Source: Campylorhamphus procurvoides (lineage: Eukaryota > Chordata > Aves > Passeriformes > Dendrocolaptidae). Taken from it: 64,000 nucleotides of DNA. Below the pieces are notes generated by a model, which did no database searches, was not told where the DNA came from, and was given only the letters and a program-made list of their open reading frames with translations. Within the stretch, counting starts at the first letter, position 1, and each line of letters opens with the position of its first letter. The DNA lies in contig WBMV01000128.1 in NCBI GenBank assembly GCA_013396655.1, positions 558,001-622,000 on the forward strand, in the 5' to 3' direction. Of the stretch, positions 46,662 through 62,554 are shown piece after piece. A program made the position numbers and the translations under genes.

Positions 46662-49600
46662 TAGCTCCTCCAGATTCTGATCCACAGACACTGGATTATT
46701 TCTGAGAAAGCCAGAGAAGGCAGCTAAAAGCAGCAGATATACTGCCAGTAAGCTCCTGTACATGGTACCAAAGAATCTGTGTCCCTTACCAGAAGCAACT
46801 TAAGAATCTGCAAGCTGAAAAAGAGAATTTAAACGTTGCATTTTGTCTTTGAATTCACAGAGGGCAGAAGTGCATGAAATTGGTCTCAGGAACAAAACCA
46901 TTCTCCTAAAGCCTGTTGACATCATTGGATTTCCCCTAAAGACTTTAATTTTAAGACCACTTAAATTTTGTGATTTCTACTGGTGTTACTATATTGCAGT
47001 GTATGGTACAGCCCTGTTTGTGTTTCATTTGGAGTTGCAGGCTTACAGCATTTTACATCAGTTTATTTTTGGTGCCTAATACTTTGTGGGTTAAAAAAGC
47101 AGCATATTTTACATAATGAGTTGCTTTGCTTTCAGTAGAAGTCCTGTTTGCAGACAGCAAAGAGAAAGGGTCCATCCAATTGTGTTGGGAATGTTGTTTC
47201 TTAGAATTTCCAGTGACATGGATCCACAGAAGTGTTCCTATCCAACTAGCTGCTTTGGCAAGCAGATAGCTTTTGAATCCATGCTCTTTTTTAAATATGT
47301 ACCCAGCAGCAGGCACCAGAAAATCGCAGTGATCATGATTATCCAAGTGTCTGTCCACCTGCTGCCCACTCAATCCAAACCTCACTTTTTAATTCTAGGC
47401 TTTAAAATTTGCCACATGCTATGTGGTTGTGGTTCTGTACCAACCTATGTGACACCAGCCTTAGCCCTGACCATCTGACTTGATACCATGTGCATCTTCC
47501 TGAGGAGAAAGATGTGCATGGTCTGTCTCTCTGCAATTTGTTGCCATGTAGTGCCATTTTCCTGGGAGACATTGTCAAAAAAACTCCTTACCTTGGTGAG
47601 AGGCAAGGGTAATTTCACTGCCAGGTAGAAACATAAGAATAGGGTATTCTGTAGTGGTAGAAGATTAAAAAACATCATCAGGAAATTATGTCTACCTTGA
47701 TTCATACCCTGATCACCTCACCACAGAGAATCCCAGAGGGATGAGCCTGGTGTTGAAGAGCCGTGGCTCACAGCATACTGATGTAATTTGGAGGTACATT
47801 GTGCATGGCAAGCTTTTTGGGTGCTCTGTCACTCTCGCACATTATTATGTTGTATCTGCTCTTGCCTCATTTCTAATCATGTCTTCTAGTAAGTGCAGCT
47901 GCTTATCCTGGGAGTGTTGCCCATACCCTGTTTTAGTCTGGTATGGTCCTTGGCATATCATTCCATTTTTAACACCAGGCCCTCTGCATTCACATAGCCC
48001 AGGATAGCAGCACTATGCTCACTGTTCTCCAGTCATGTTCTCAGTGCCTGACCAGACTTAAAAGTCAGTTTGGGAATCCATACTTCCTGGGCACCACTAC
48101 AGTAACCTGCATGGAGGGACCTGTATACCATCTGTCACTGCTTGAAGAGGCTATGAACAAACTCTGAATCTTGGAGTCTTCTAGGAAATCCTCTGTGTTG
48201 GCATTTAAAGCCAAATTCAAACTATTATTGGCAGTAGATTGGCACTAGAATTACAGTGCCATGTGGGACAGGAAGGGAAAAGGTGTATGTTATGCTAACG
48301 CTGTCCAAGTGCACAATTATACACGATACACCTTTCAAAACCCAGATGGATGTGGAGAAACATTTTTGCTAGTAAGAAATCACTCAGAGATAAAATAGCA
48401 GATGATCCAGCTCCTAGACGTGAGTTCACGTGCATTCAAGTCTCTAGTAGCCTATTGTTAAAATATCTCCCTATTGAAGATAATCAGTGAAACCCCACTG
48501 ACTGTGGAAATTACATCCCAGGCACAGATGGAGTTCTTTATTACCACTCTAACACCATTCACCGATGTTGATTTGTTATGTACAGGTAGGTAGAACTATA
48601 TCCAATTTGTGTTGCTTGGCTGTGTTTAGTGTGGGAGTCAGTATCACATTCCCCCCTCACTGCCATACACTGTTTTAATGCCTCTGGTGATTTTCCCTGG
48701 CTCCCAGCACAAGGGCTATTATACAGCTCAGTAGTGTCCCTAGTTAGCAGAGGCATTGAGTTAGCAAAGTAAAACCTCTCTATCACTTCAAGCATTTTGC
48801 AATTATAGAAACTGTAAAGCTGGAATTTTCTGTATTCAGTGACTGTACCAATTGTCATCTACATATTTGATTTGACAAAAGGTCTTTTATTTCTGTTCAG
48901 TTCAGCCCTTTGCAGCAAAGCTTTATAATACCTCTGAAACAATTCAACAGTAGTTGTCAAATCTGTTCCTATTATGCCTTGAATGGTTCTGAATCTAGAA
49001 TGCATAAATATATTTCAAGTGCTTCAGAGACGCACGAATCACTGAATTGTGGGTGTACTGCTGAATAAAATGTTACATTCTGTACAGAACAGTTTTATAA
49101 AAATACCATCAACTTTTCCCATTAAATACAATGAATGTTAGTAATACAGCAAGGGACTTCCTTGGATGGAGAAGTTATACACTTTTCAGTCATATAAATC
49201 AGAGGGGGAAAAAACTTGCTTATATAAATAGAATATATTTAATTAGGAAATGGCAGGTCAATGTTAGTTTATATATAATATATGCAGTCTGTTAGTCATT
49301 GAGAAAACTTTCAAGATATGCCTGATGCATAGAGCTTGTCCATCACTGAATTGGACAAAATCTGTAGAGAGAGATACAACAACTGTTTCATAGCATCATG
49401 GACTGTGAGTCAGTTGCCAAAAGCAGAATTTTTTTAAAAGTTGGTGAGAGGCTATTTTCATACAGTTTATCTGGAAGCTGACCTCTGTGACTTCAGAAAT
49501 TTTCTAGACAAGCCTTAGGTTGCCGACAGAACTCCCTGTCTGAGATAAGGTGTGCAAAATTGTGATTGTGCAGTGTCTTCTTGTGTGTGGATTTGACAGC

Positions 49601-50062
49601 AAGAGCACCTTCATATTTTTAGCCAAAATAGGAACCTGCACTGAGACTGCTAAATTTTACTTTCAGAATAAACAGCTGAGCTCCAAGTCTGCAGAAATGT
49701 CACTGAATGATGCAATTCTGACAGGTTTCTCACCACACATCTCACTGTTAGGCTGTGCTGTAACAGGAACAAACATGTCTCTATGCCAATATTTTCAGAT
49801 ATCTTAACTTGCTGGAAATAAGTTTTTTTTAAACTAGGATTTATTTGGAAAAAGAGTTTTCACTGATTTAGTCTTTCATTCACCAAAAATTAATTATTTG
49901 CAAATGTCTAGAGACATAACTTTGGAGTTCTTTATTTGGTAGTCATGAAAATTTTATTTTGCAACTTATTTTTTATAGCATTTAAAGATAATCTCTCAGC
50001 TGCGAGCTTGCAGGAAGAAAATCAAAAGACTCAGAGTTCAGAATTGCATCTGCATGGAAAGA

Positions 50063-50082
50063 TTAAATAAATAAATAAATAA
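50063..50082. repeat. (AAAT)n microsatellite
   Basis: About five tandem AAAT units. Simple sequence, probably length-variable. Confidence 0.85.
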
Positions 50083-50184
50083 GGCTGTCCCCACCATTAC
50101 CACAATCTAAAAATATACAAAACTTTAGGGACACTTGTTTCAAGATGATGTCATTTAAAGGTAAGTTTTTTAAGTCTTGAATAA

Positions 50185-50204
50185 GATTAGATGCAAATCT
50201 AATC
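50185..50204. other. Perfect short inverted repeat with ATGCAAAT core
   Basis: GATTAGAT, a 4-base loop GCAA, and ATCTAATC form a perfect 8-bp stem. The centre contains ATGCAAAT (50191-50198), identical to the POU/octamer consensus. In AT-rich introns such motifs also occur by chance, so function is unproven. Confidence 0.35.
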
Positions 50205-51315
50205 TAGATCTCATCTAGATGTAAATCATTGATCATACAATACAATAATCATAATTATAACAAAAAATCATTACGGTCAAAATTTTATTTTATGTCAGCT
50301 TGGATTTTTAGTTTAGATCATTCATGAAGCAGCAACCAATCTTTTTCTCCTTATGTATCAAAGAGAGAGTAGCAAGTCATGCTGTTCATTGAACACTTAC
50401 CAGGTAAAGTGAAAATCGCCTGTGATTAATCTGTAAGTAGTGTGAGCTAAAGTATCCTGTTGTACAGTGAGGCACCCAAATACTGAAAGGTAATACAGTC
50501 AGAAACAAAATGACAACAGAAAAGTGTGTGCAAGTCTTACAATGTGTAAAAATGTTAAAAGTTATCCATCTTTAACTGAGTCAGTATTTAAGTAGTTTTC
50601 TCTTGTAAGGAATATTAAGGTCCGGTGTCCTTTTAGTTAGATGCTGTTCTGCTTCAAAAATGTATTTAACAAAATAAATATAGATTCCCATGTGGTATAT
50701 CCTTCCATATGTTTTCCCTTTGAGATAACCTTGACCAACACTTGATTTCCTGCAAAATGAAACTTTATAGCCGACTAAATTTAGCCCACAAGATCTGCAT
50801 CCTTTGTACTTTATCATCCATATTTTAAAGTTCTCTTCTTAAATGTAATATTTTGCTTCACCATCTTTATGTTCTTGCATGGATAACAGGGCAGCAGGTG
50901 TTTTATGAAGCAGATATATGATAGATATAAAGGTTTTCTATCTTATCTTAAATGCAGCTGTTTTTAATTAGAAACTGAATCGAAAAACTCATGTAACTGG
51001 TAGAATACAGTGGAGAAAATGGGTAGAAAAATAGCATTAGTTATTCATGTGTGCAATAACTCCTACTTGTTTAATTTACCAGTTGATGTTAATTACATTT
51101 GTTGATGTTATTTGCAGTCAACAACACTTTAGCAAAGTTACTGTTTTCATCTTTTCCAAATTGCAACGACCAACATTTAGAGCATCATCATTCACTAGTA
51201 TTTCACTCTTAATAATACCAGTGAAGGAATTTCCTATTGCTTTTGTGAAAACAAGTCTCTGATGTACAAATGCATCAAAATGTGTTGGTAGTTTTTTTAT
51301 CTGGTCCCTATGTAA

Positions 51316-53168
<1,853 letters not shown>

Positions 53169-53548
53169 TAGAGGTTGTTTTTCCTTTTTCCTATCAAAAA
53201 ACCCCAACAGTCTTTCAACAACCCCCGTGTTTTACCAGGTCCCCCTTGTCGCACACCTCTTTGATCTGCCTCATGTAAAAGGCTTAATAATCAGAGTGCT
53301 GCATGATCTCTCATAATCACAAGACACTTCCCCATAGGCTGGTCACCAATCACCTCCTACTAGTTATTCTTAGTTATAAATGGATTTTGTTTTCATGCTT
53401 TCTTCACATGGCGACTTGCACAGTATCCTCCCCCACTGACACATGTGTGTTTCAGTACACACTTAGTAAAATTTCCAGCCAACCTCATCCAGGCTGTAAA
53501 AACCACTTGGTAAATCCTGGAGTGCAGGGTCAGGCTGTGATTATATAG

Positions 53549-53710
53549 TATCATAGAATAATAGAGTAGAATCATAGAATCATCAGGGTTGGAAGGGACC
53601 TTTAAGATCATCAAGTTCAACCATCAACTTAGCACTACCACTGTAATCCCTAAACTATATCACCCAGTGCCAGATCCAGATGCCTCTTAAACACCTATCC
53701 AGGCAGGCAG
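53549..53710 (-). repeat. CR1 LINE 3' end
   Basis: It begins with TATCATAGAATAATAG and ATCATAGAATCATCAGGGTT, the reverse complement of the CR1 3' terminal octamer repeats. GGAAGGGACCTTTAAGATCA, AAGTTCAACCATCAACTTAG and CCAGATGCCTCTTAAACACC follow in CR1 order. It is the best-preserved CR1 in the window and the main indicator of an avian genome. Confidence 0.93.
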
Positions 53711-56700
53711 ATCACAAGACATCCCAGAATCTGTAAGAAGTTGAAAAAGAAAGGATATTTTCCCCAGTTCCTCATCCAGTGACTTGTAAAAACAGAAGTT
53801 CAAAAAACTTTTCAAATAAACAAGCAAAAAACAAATAGAGAACAACTATGTGATTAGTGAAGCTTAAAAAAAAATCATAACACTGAGTAACTGTCTCTTA
53901 CATGGCACATAAACTCCATAGAGATTAGTGCTACTTGTCAAAAATAATCCAAATAAACAGGGATTAGAGCAGGTCCCTGCCCCTCCTGAACGTGTAAACA
54001 CATTTCTGTGTCTGTTTCATGCTCTGTCCTTCACTGTCGTTTATGGAGCTTCTCAGCATGTGCTGCTCACAAAGTTGAGTTCTCACCCAAGTGGTTGAGT
54101 CAGTCAATGGAGTCATCCACACATCCATGAATTGTGGGGTTACACTGCCATTAAGTTACCTGAAATGGCAAGGATGACCCTTGAAGCTCTCAAAGGGTCT
54201 CTGCTATCTGTTCCTTCAGATTCAGCATTTTTCCTGCAGTAAAGGGATATAAAAATGATAAAGAGATAGGAAAGGATAACAAAAGCTTTGGTAATGAACT
54301 ACCTAACCTAAGTTAATTCATTAAAGTTAGCACCACTTTTAAGCATTGAAATTCATGTGGATATTATTTAGTCTTGGGCTAGATCAACAGTTTTCCATTG
54401 CCCTTATGCTTTAGTCATTATGTTCTAAACATCTCCAGTTCTTGACTATGAGAAAATAGTGATTTCTTTTGCAGATATTAAATTAGATGCCATTAAAAGT
54501 TTAAAAAGGCACTACTTCAGTTGTGTTCATTCATGACACTCCCCAAAAACCCCATACATTTATTAGGGTAATATTAGACTCTTATTGACTGTGAAATTAA
54601 GCTGTCTAATTAACAGGGTTAAATTGCATCAACCATGCAGAACATTTTATCCTATTTTTAGCCTTCAATTTTGGTTTTCAAATTGGTTTTTACTGATAGC
54701 AATATAAAAATATTTCTTTAAAAAAATCCTCACAGAAAATGGAAAGGGTCAAGGAGACTTTCTGTGGTCTTTGCTGTGCTGTTTGGCATTACTTACAGAT
54801 ATTGATGCAGGGTCTAAGTTGTTAGGTGTTTTAAATCTCAATTTCAATGCTCTTGGGTACATGGTCGTAGCATTTTATAGCATGCTAATTACTAATAATG
54901 GGCTAGTGTTTGATTTAATGTGCCAGAACTTGGGTTCTTCTCCATCTTTCTATACCAATTTCCAAAAAGAAGATAAAAAAGTTAATTTTTGAAGTGGTCT
55001 CCCTGTGTACACATACTTTTTTCTTTGAGGGGATTTTCTTGGTTGAAGCTTTAACAGGAGATTATTTTTGAGACGTTAATGACCAGCTAGACAAGTGAAG
55101 TGCTCATGATGAAATATTGACCATGAAATTATAAAACCAGAAGTAAAATGTTCAGTGTGTTCAAAAGTTAAAGTGTTGAATTGCTTGTTGCTATGGCTGC
55201 AATGTACTGTTTGCAACACTGATTTTTTCCAGTGCCCTTACCAGTAAAAAGCAGGAGGGATTTCATGCAAGTGGTGTTCTTAAGTGCAAAATCCAGTTTT
55301 TGAGCTGAGAGATTTGCTTGTATCTGCCAAGTCACTAATAGGATGGGTGTCCTTGTGTGTGCTACCTCACTGCCCCCTTCACCTCCATTGCTCTCGGAAA
55401 ATGAAGCGTTGCAACTGGCTGGAGAAAGGCGATCCTCTCTCCGTTAGAAATGTTTTAATCTCACCTTGAATGTTCCTTCACGTGGTATCAGAACCTATTA
55501 AGTATATTTATTTGCCTTACATGTTTGTGATCCTGACATAGTTCTGGGCTTTTGGATGATTATATGTGTTCTTCTGTGTACATGTATGTGTTTTAAAACT
55601 TAGTCATTCCTATTGCTTTTTGTGCAGGACAAGAATGCAGCTCCTTTGCAGTTGTTGCTGTGCAAGTTAAATGTCATTGCCAAAAGTTTGTTTTCTTAGC
55701 TTTCTCTTTCTACATTCTCACATTTAAATCCGTGTGAATTTAAATCAAACAGCAAAATGTGGTCCTGTTTCTTCCAACTTCTTTTGCAAAATTGTTTTCA
55801 AATAACTGCACCACAAACTAGGAGCTCCACACTTCTTTCAGATGCTGTCCCCAGCTGTCATTATTTAACATAGTTCTGTTGACTTTCTGTGCTGATTTGC
55901 AATGACTAAACATCTCTCAGTCAATCACTGCCTTATGCCTTAAATAGATATTGCAAGATTTACTGACACTGCAAATAGTTCTGTGTATCAGCTCTGCTGC
56001 AGTGCCTAGATATATATGCTGAATTGCAAATGCAGGTTGTCCTTTCCCATGTTTATCCATTAGGATCTAAATTTGTTGTGTGTTCAGGTGCTTCTTTTTG
56101 TCTTGTTGTATCACATTAACAATGCACTGCTAATCTTTAATGGATTGTTTTATTTCCCTAATGACTTTTGTGTAAATCATTTAGGTGTTCCATATTGACA
56201 CCATCCTGTAGTGGTCTCTTGCTTTGTAATCAAAGAGGATTCTCGTGTGGGATATTTGAGTTTGTCCATGTGTTTGCTCCTGAGGCTGTGCAAATGGCAA
56301 ACGACATTCAGACCTGTGGCACCAAACATCCCTCTTGCTGTGTTGTTCAGAAGCAGCCTGCACAGGCAGGTCAAAGGCTGTGGCACATCACATTGTATTT
56401 CTGTGATTCAGTTATGAAGGACAAGCTGGGCCTTTTCAGGTTTGTTTTCTGCTAGTGGAAGGGAATAGAAGGAGACAGCAGTGTTTCATGGCACTGTCAC
56501 CTCCTTCCCCTCTGGCCCCACCCCGTCTGCCCTCTGTGTGTTTTGACAGATTTCACCACTTAATGGCAAAGAACACTTCTAGGATCTTCTTCGGAAACTA
56601 TTTCCAGGTTTTGCCCCAGGAAAGCTTGCCTCATTTTTTGCTTAATTTTTTAATTTTTTTTATGGTGTTCAAAGACTTCTCTGGTTTGTGGGACAGTAAC

Positions 56701-59700
56701 AGGACTTACTAAGCTTCAGCATTTAAGAGAAGCAGATAACTAGCTCTCTACAGAGTGTAGAGCCCTCCAATTTACCTGCAGAAAAACCTGCACCTTTTTT
56801 GCATACTCCCTGAACAAGTGTCTGTGGGATCTCTGGTGCTGTCATCTACCCAGAGAGTGCTGGGACAGATGTTGTGCTGCTGGCTCCATGTGCTACGGGA
56901 TTGACCAGAGGTATATTGGCACACTTTCCAGGGAGCTCACACCTGGGACCTGCTGCAATGTGCAAGGGAGCTTTCCACTGTGCCCACTCCATAAAATTTA
57001 TTCAGGGATATGGATAGGGAAGCACTGATGTCTGTGAGTTTGAAGCAGTATTTGCAGCAAGAAGAAATTGCTTAGACTGTCTTCCCACTGTTAAACTCCA
57101 TTTCCTTCTGCTTTATTCCTTGCTTCTTTGTTCTCTTGCTTCTGCACTCTTAAGTACTGTAATTTCTCCTGACATGCGTTTAAGAACTTTTTTGTTGCTA
57201 CCCCTTCATCATACTTTTGGAGTGTCTTCTATATAGGGTGGACAACTGTAACAAAGGCTTAAATAAATTCCAATACATGGGCGGCTGCCCTTCCGGGCAA
57301 TTAAAGGCTGGAAGCTGCTTGTTTGCTTCATTGATTTCACCCTCCAGAGTGTATACAAGATGTAACAATCTTCCACATGTGACCTGTGTCACCTTGAAAA
57401 GATTTCACCATGTTTTTGAAGGCTGGGCACACTCACACATTCCCTGGCATTTTACTCCAGCACCACAAGGCCTTGTTCAGGTTTGCAACACCTCTTGGCA
57501 TCCCACAGTCCCACACAGTCTTGTGAGTGCTTGTGTTCCCAGAGGAACACAATAACCTCATGATCCAGTCTCTGAACATTGGCTCCATTGAAAACACTTG
57601 TCAAAGGCCAGAGCAGGAGCTAATGTTGGCATTTTGCAGCTCAGGAAGATGTCCACTCCTTGTGAAGGCTTTCAGGAAAGCTCACCTTGATGTCAGGGAG
57701 AGCTAGTCACTGAAAGAGGTATCAAGTGACTGTACTGAGGTAACAAGCCAGAGAGGCTTTTTTTAATTCCATTTTTTTCCCTGTAGAAAAATTATGAACC
57801 AGCAAGATTATAAGAGAAACTGAGAACAGTTTCTCCCACCCCACAACCCAGTTGCAGAATTTAAATGCAAGGTGGCTGTGCTTTCACAAAATGGGACACA
57901 GGAGTTTAAGGAGTCCCATGGCTCGCAACGAGTATCATGCACTTTGCCCAAGAAGGTGTATCCATGGGGCATCCTAGCTGGCATTTACCTACAAGAAGGA
58001 GTTGATGCTAGTAAAAAATGTACTCTGAATAAGGTCAGGTATTTCAGATTGTGAAATACAGGGAGGCTTGCCTCTTTTTAATGAGAGGACTTTAATGTGC
58101 AGTACAAATGGTGTCACTCAGAAAGATCAGTGTTTGCCAATTAAACACTATGGTATGAAGTGGTACCCCATGTACCACTTCTGGGTTTTGCTTCTCTGCA
58201 TTTTGGGTAGGGTGTCTTCACTTTAGCAAGGTTTAGGCAACAGTGAAATGTGGGAGTCAGGATGAATACTGCATAAAGCCTGGATTATGTGCACTGGAAT
58301 TGATGAGGATGTGTGACTGAAATTAATAGGGCAGTTTGCTTTCCTGACAGCCTCTTTCCATTTTAGAGAGGATGCCATCAGTGGTGTCCTGTCATCTGAC
58401 CACCTAGTGTTATCCACACTGAGAAGCAAGGGAGAGACCCTTAGGATACTGTACTTTCCCCTCTGGAATTACTCAAGTTAGTAAAGATGTGAATGCCCAG
58501 TAGTGTCTTAAATAAGCAGAGCTATGAGATATTACAGGTAATGTTTCACATTAGAAGTATCCCATAGAGACTGGTGAATAGCACAAAGTGCAGCACCTTC
58601 TGGGGCACTAAGGACAGTGTTATTCTGACTTACTGCATCCACTGTCAGTCCTGTATAAGTGAGAGAATTTCCAAGGGTTTTTTTTTTGCTTGACATCCTT
58701 GTGGATGACACAGCCCGTTCATGCTCAGGCACAAGGCTGATTAAATGTCTGCTTTTTCCGAACTTTGTTTTTGTGCTCTGATTTTTCATCCCTAATTCCC
58801 ATTTGAGCCTTTCTGTGGCACCTGACTGGACATTTGCACTCCTGTGGGCTGAGGACCCTCAGGATTTCATGCCTTGTCTACTAAGAGGAGGTCTCCATCC
58901 CTCCCACCCTCCCACTGCTTCCAAGGCTTTGCTGTTAATTCAGAATGAGTTTATACAAAAATGCTGCCTAATTAAGTTCAAAAATATAATCTTAAACTTG
59001 TTGGTTTATAGTGTAGATGGCTAGCCTGCACTGGATTGCACAGTTTATACATTTATGAGATTTTCATCAGTAACTCACAGTTCAAGGCAGGAAGGAACCA
59101 TGGAAAAGCAGGGCAAGGTAGTGGCTGCTGTAGCACCTGGTCTGCTCTTCAAAGCAAATGATTTACATGCAAAATGTCTGGTAGAATGTTGTGGCTTCAC
59201 ATATTCTATTTTATGTTTTTAACTGAAGCATTTAGTGCTTCATTTGTCATAAGATCCAGTGAGATCCTATGAGAGCTGTTAAATTTGAAAATTAGTGCGG
59301 AGAACAGCATCGTTGGTAATCTAGGTGATATGTTTGGCTAAACTCCTCTAGTCTTGTTAAATTTTAAGATTTAATCTTCATCTGAATAGGAATTTCAGTA
59401 AGCTTCCAGAACCAACTATGCATTGGGGAAAATTGTCATTTGAAGTTAAGAGTTTCTTAGTTATCCTCTAACTGCCAGGTACTTGTGTATGTTCAGTTCC
59501 ATGAATAAAAATGTCTTTTAGGCTATTTAATATATTATTAGGATTGCTCATATGAAGACTAAGATAACTAAGTATTGGGAATGGGTATGTTTCTTTCTGA
59601 GGATGTTTTTTAATTAAAATTTAAAATTTATTAAATAAAGCTTTTCCAATTCTCATACGCAAAAGCAATTTCATTATAGAAGTGAGTTTGCATTCTAAAT

Positions 59701-62535
59701 AAAAATTATGGGATACAAAACCTCTGTATCCTGATTTTAAATTTCAGTTTGAGGGGAAAAAATTGCCTGCAGTGTTGGAAAGCCAAATACTGAATCATTT
59801 ACTAAGCAGCAATTCAGAAAGCAATATGGGCTGTCAACAAAAATAAGAGTAGTTTAACTTTATGCTTGTTAGTGTTTATTCATGTGAATGCATTTTGCCC
59901 ACAAGTATATTGTTGCCACATTTAAAATTTTGATTTCCATTGCCACACTGCTAAAAATGCAAAGGAGGGGTGAATTCCTACTTATCTTTTGGTTTTAATA
60001 GCTTTGTGTGTCATTGCCAACAAAGGTCATCTGCTTTTGTCTGAAATATATGGGTTAAATGGTCTTTTTATAAGCAAAAGAAATGCACAAGAGAATTTCT
60101 TACATGGTCATTCTTCTAAAATACTTTTCCTGCAGTTTCCTCAATTCAGTTACTAAGTTGAGGACTGTCAATGGAATTGCGGTACTACCCACCAGAGACC
60201 CCTTTGGGTTAGCTGGTGAAGCAAGGAGTGTATAGATGTGAGAGTATATTTCTGGTGGGTTTTTTTTTTATGCTCTGCATTAATTCTCTCTCTAGATGTT
60301 ATGTAACTGATCTGGTTTACCTTTAGTTTTTTTCATTTCTTGGTGTAAGCAAGCTCTGTCTCTGCTGTTGCCCTGTCTGAGTCAGGCTGCAGAAGTGCTG
60401 TCTTTGGGAAAAGGCAGCTCGTAAATGGCAGAGCACTTCACAAGCAGTAGAGGGAAGACAGTCCAGGTGCTCTAGGGCTCTTTGTTTACCATAGTGAAGG
60501 ATATGCTATAGCTTCCCAGTTTGTTGGTTGGATATGGCTCAGTAGTAATATAAAAAAGACTACTTTGGACTTGCAGATTCCACCCCCTTGAGTCTAAACG
60601 TGCTATCATTCTTAAATCAAGATAAGTAGCTTTTTTGAAATTATTTAATGTAAAATCTAACGGCCTTTTTTTTTTTTAATTAGCACATAATTTTCCATTG
60701 AAAAGAGTGTTTTCCCATCCCAGAATTTAAACTCACCTTCTTTTGGATTTTAAACATGAAAAACTTGCATTGTTTGCAATCACTTACATACACCTTCTCA
60801 CTGAAACTCATGGAAAATTGTGTTAAAACACTCTTAGATTGAACCACTGCAATTTAATTGGAATTTTTCCATGACAAAGACATTTTTCACTGGTATTTTT
60901 GCAGAAGTGGGATAGTTCCTCTTTGAGATGCAGCAGGCACTTAGCCTAATCTGAAGGTTTCTAAATGAAAAGGAAACAGAAGCCTACAATAAAAAAGTTA
61001 CCCACCTGTCATGCACATAAGATTGTTCTTTCAACGTGTATAATTTTAAATTTTCTAGCTTTTTTTCAAAGCTAAAAAAAAATAAAACCTTTCCTGTAAT
61101 CAATTGTAATTAAATCAGAAGAATATGGCACAGTATCAGTAGGAATAAAAGAAAAGAGTAGGACCAAATTCTTTTGGGATTATATTTATTACATCTCCAG
61201 GTGGCACTATCTGTTACATGTGTCTGTCATGTTCTTTCAAGGCAACCATTAAAACAGGGATGAACTTGAGTCAGTAGTCCTTGGAAAGACATGGAAGAGA
61301 TGTAGTTTTATTAAAGTACCACCATGCTGAATGTCTGGACGGTCACCATGCAGGAATACATTCTTGGTTGATTACTCTTCATCATGGGAAGCAGGATGGC
61401 ATATTAAAGACCTCAATGCAAACAGTCAGCATCCTGCTAGATATTTTTTTTTTGCTGGTCAAGAGACTCAGGAAAAACCAAATATGTTACAAAGCTGTTT
61501 TGTTTGGTTTGCTCTATTTTTTAAAAAGTCTTCAGAATTTTTGGATTTAAAATTAAGATTGTCTTGGAGGCCTGTGAGATAAATATTGCAGGGCAATTTT
61601 TTGTGAAAAACATCCTAGCCTGTCTTTGTCTGAGTTTCCTTTTGGTCACTAGCTGCTGCTCCAGAGGGTCACAGATATTGTGTAGGTAATGTGTCTAACC
61701 TGCCAGCCCTACGCAACTTCCTTGGATATTCCTTGACAGCTAAAATGACCCTAGATGCTTTTGGTTTGGCATCTTAATCTCCCTCCTTTCCACTGCAGGA
61801 AGGCAGTATATGTACGTTAGTCTTGGTCCCTCAGAAGGATCTGGTGAAGCTGTAAGTGTGCTGTGTGTGTCTTGGAGCCAGTGAGCTGGAAGTGAGTTGA
61901 AAGATTATTATAGCTCTGCCCCCTAAATCTGGAGCTGCTATACCTACTGAATCTGCCCTTAAACACCCCCAGTAGTGGGCATTATTCATTCCCTGCAGAC
62001 AGTGCTTTTCCTTTTTGCTGTTTTGGGAAGGAATTATTTTTTTTCTCTTAATGGGTATTGAATTGTTCCCCCTGCAATTTAAGCCCAGAATTTCCATTAT
62101 GTCACAGGAAATAGACTGCTTCATTACAGCAACTATTCTTTCAAGCTGAAAAGTTGTTATGAAGGTTGGTTTAGTTTTCTCATAGGAAGTGTTTGCTAAG
62201 CCTCTGACTCCTCTTTCCTGGGTTTTCCAGCTGACTCTCATCTTCTCTGGTGGCAGAGTCCAAGCTGAGTGCAGCACATCCTGGTTGAGACCAGGAAGGT
62301 TGCTTTCCCCTGACTATTTTACTCTCTATACTGTGACAAGGTTCTGTTTGACAACTATACTGTACTTCATATTTCACTTTGTGCTGTACAGTATCCCAGA
62401 TGCTTTTCTGCTTAATGGTTGTGTTTTCTAATCGTAGTTGTTCTGATTATTCCTGCACTTTTTACATATCCATATTAAGTAGCTCATGTTAATAAAAATC
62501 TCAGGTGAATTAAAATGTCAGATTAATTGGACTAA

Positions 62536-62554
62536 AACCAACCAACCAACCAAC
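62536..62554. repeat. (AACC)n microsatellite
   Basis: Four to five tandem AACC units. Simple sequence. Confidence 0.85.

Noticed and set aside
47053..47705. Overlapping open frames on both strands (up to 120 codons)
   Set aside because: They overlap one another in conflicting frames and show no homology or gene signals; considered chance.
61831..62277. 148-codon minus-strand open frame
   Set aside because: The longest frame outside the exons, but it has no recognisable domain, promoter or splice context; about one such frame is expected by chance in 64 kb.
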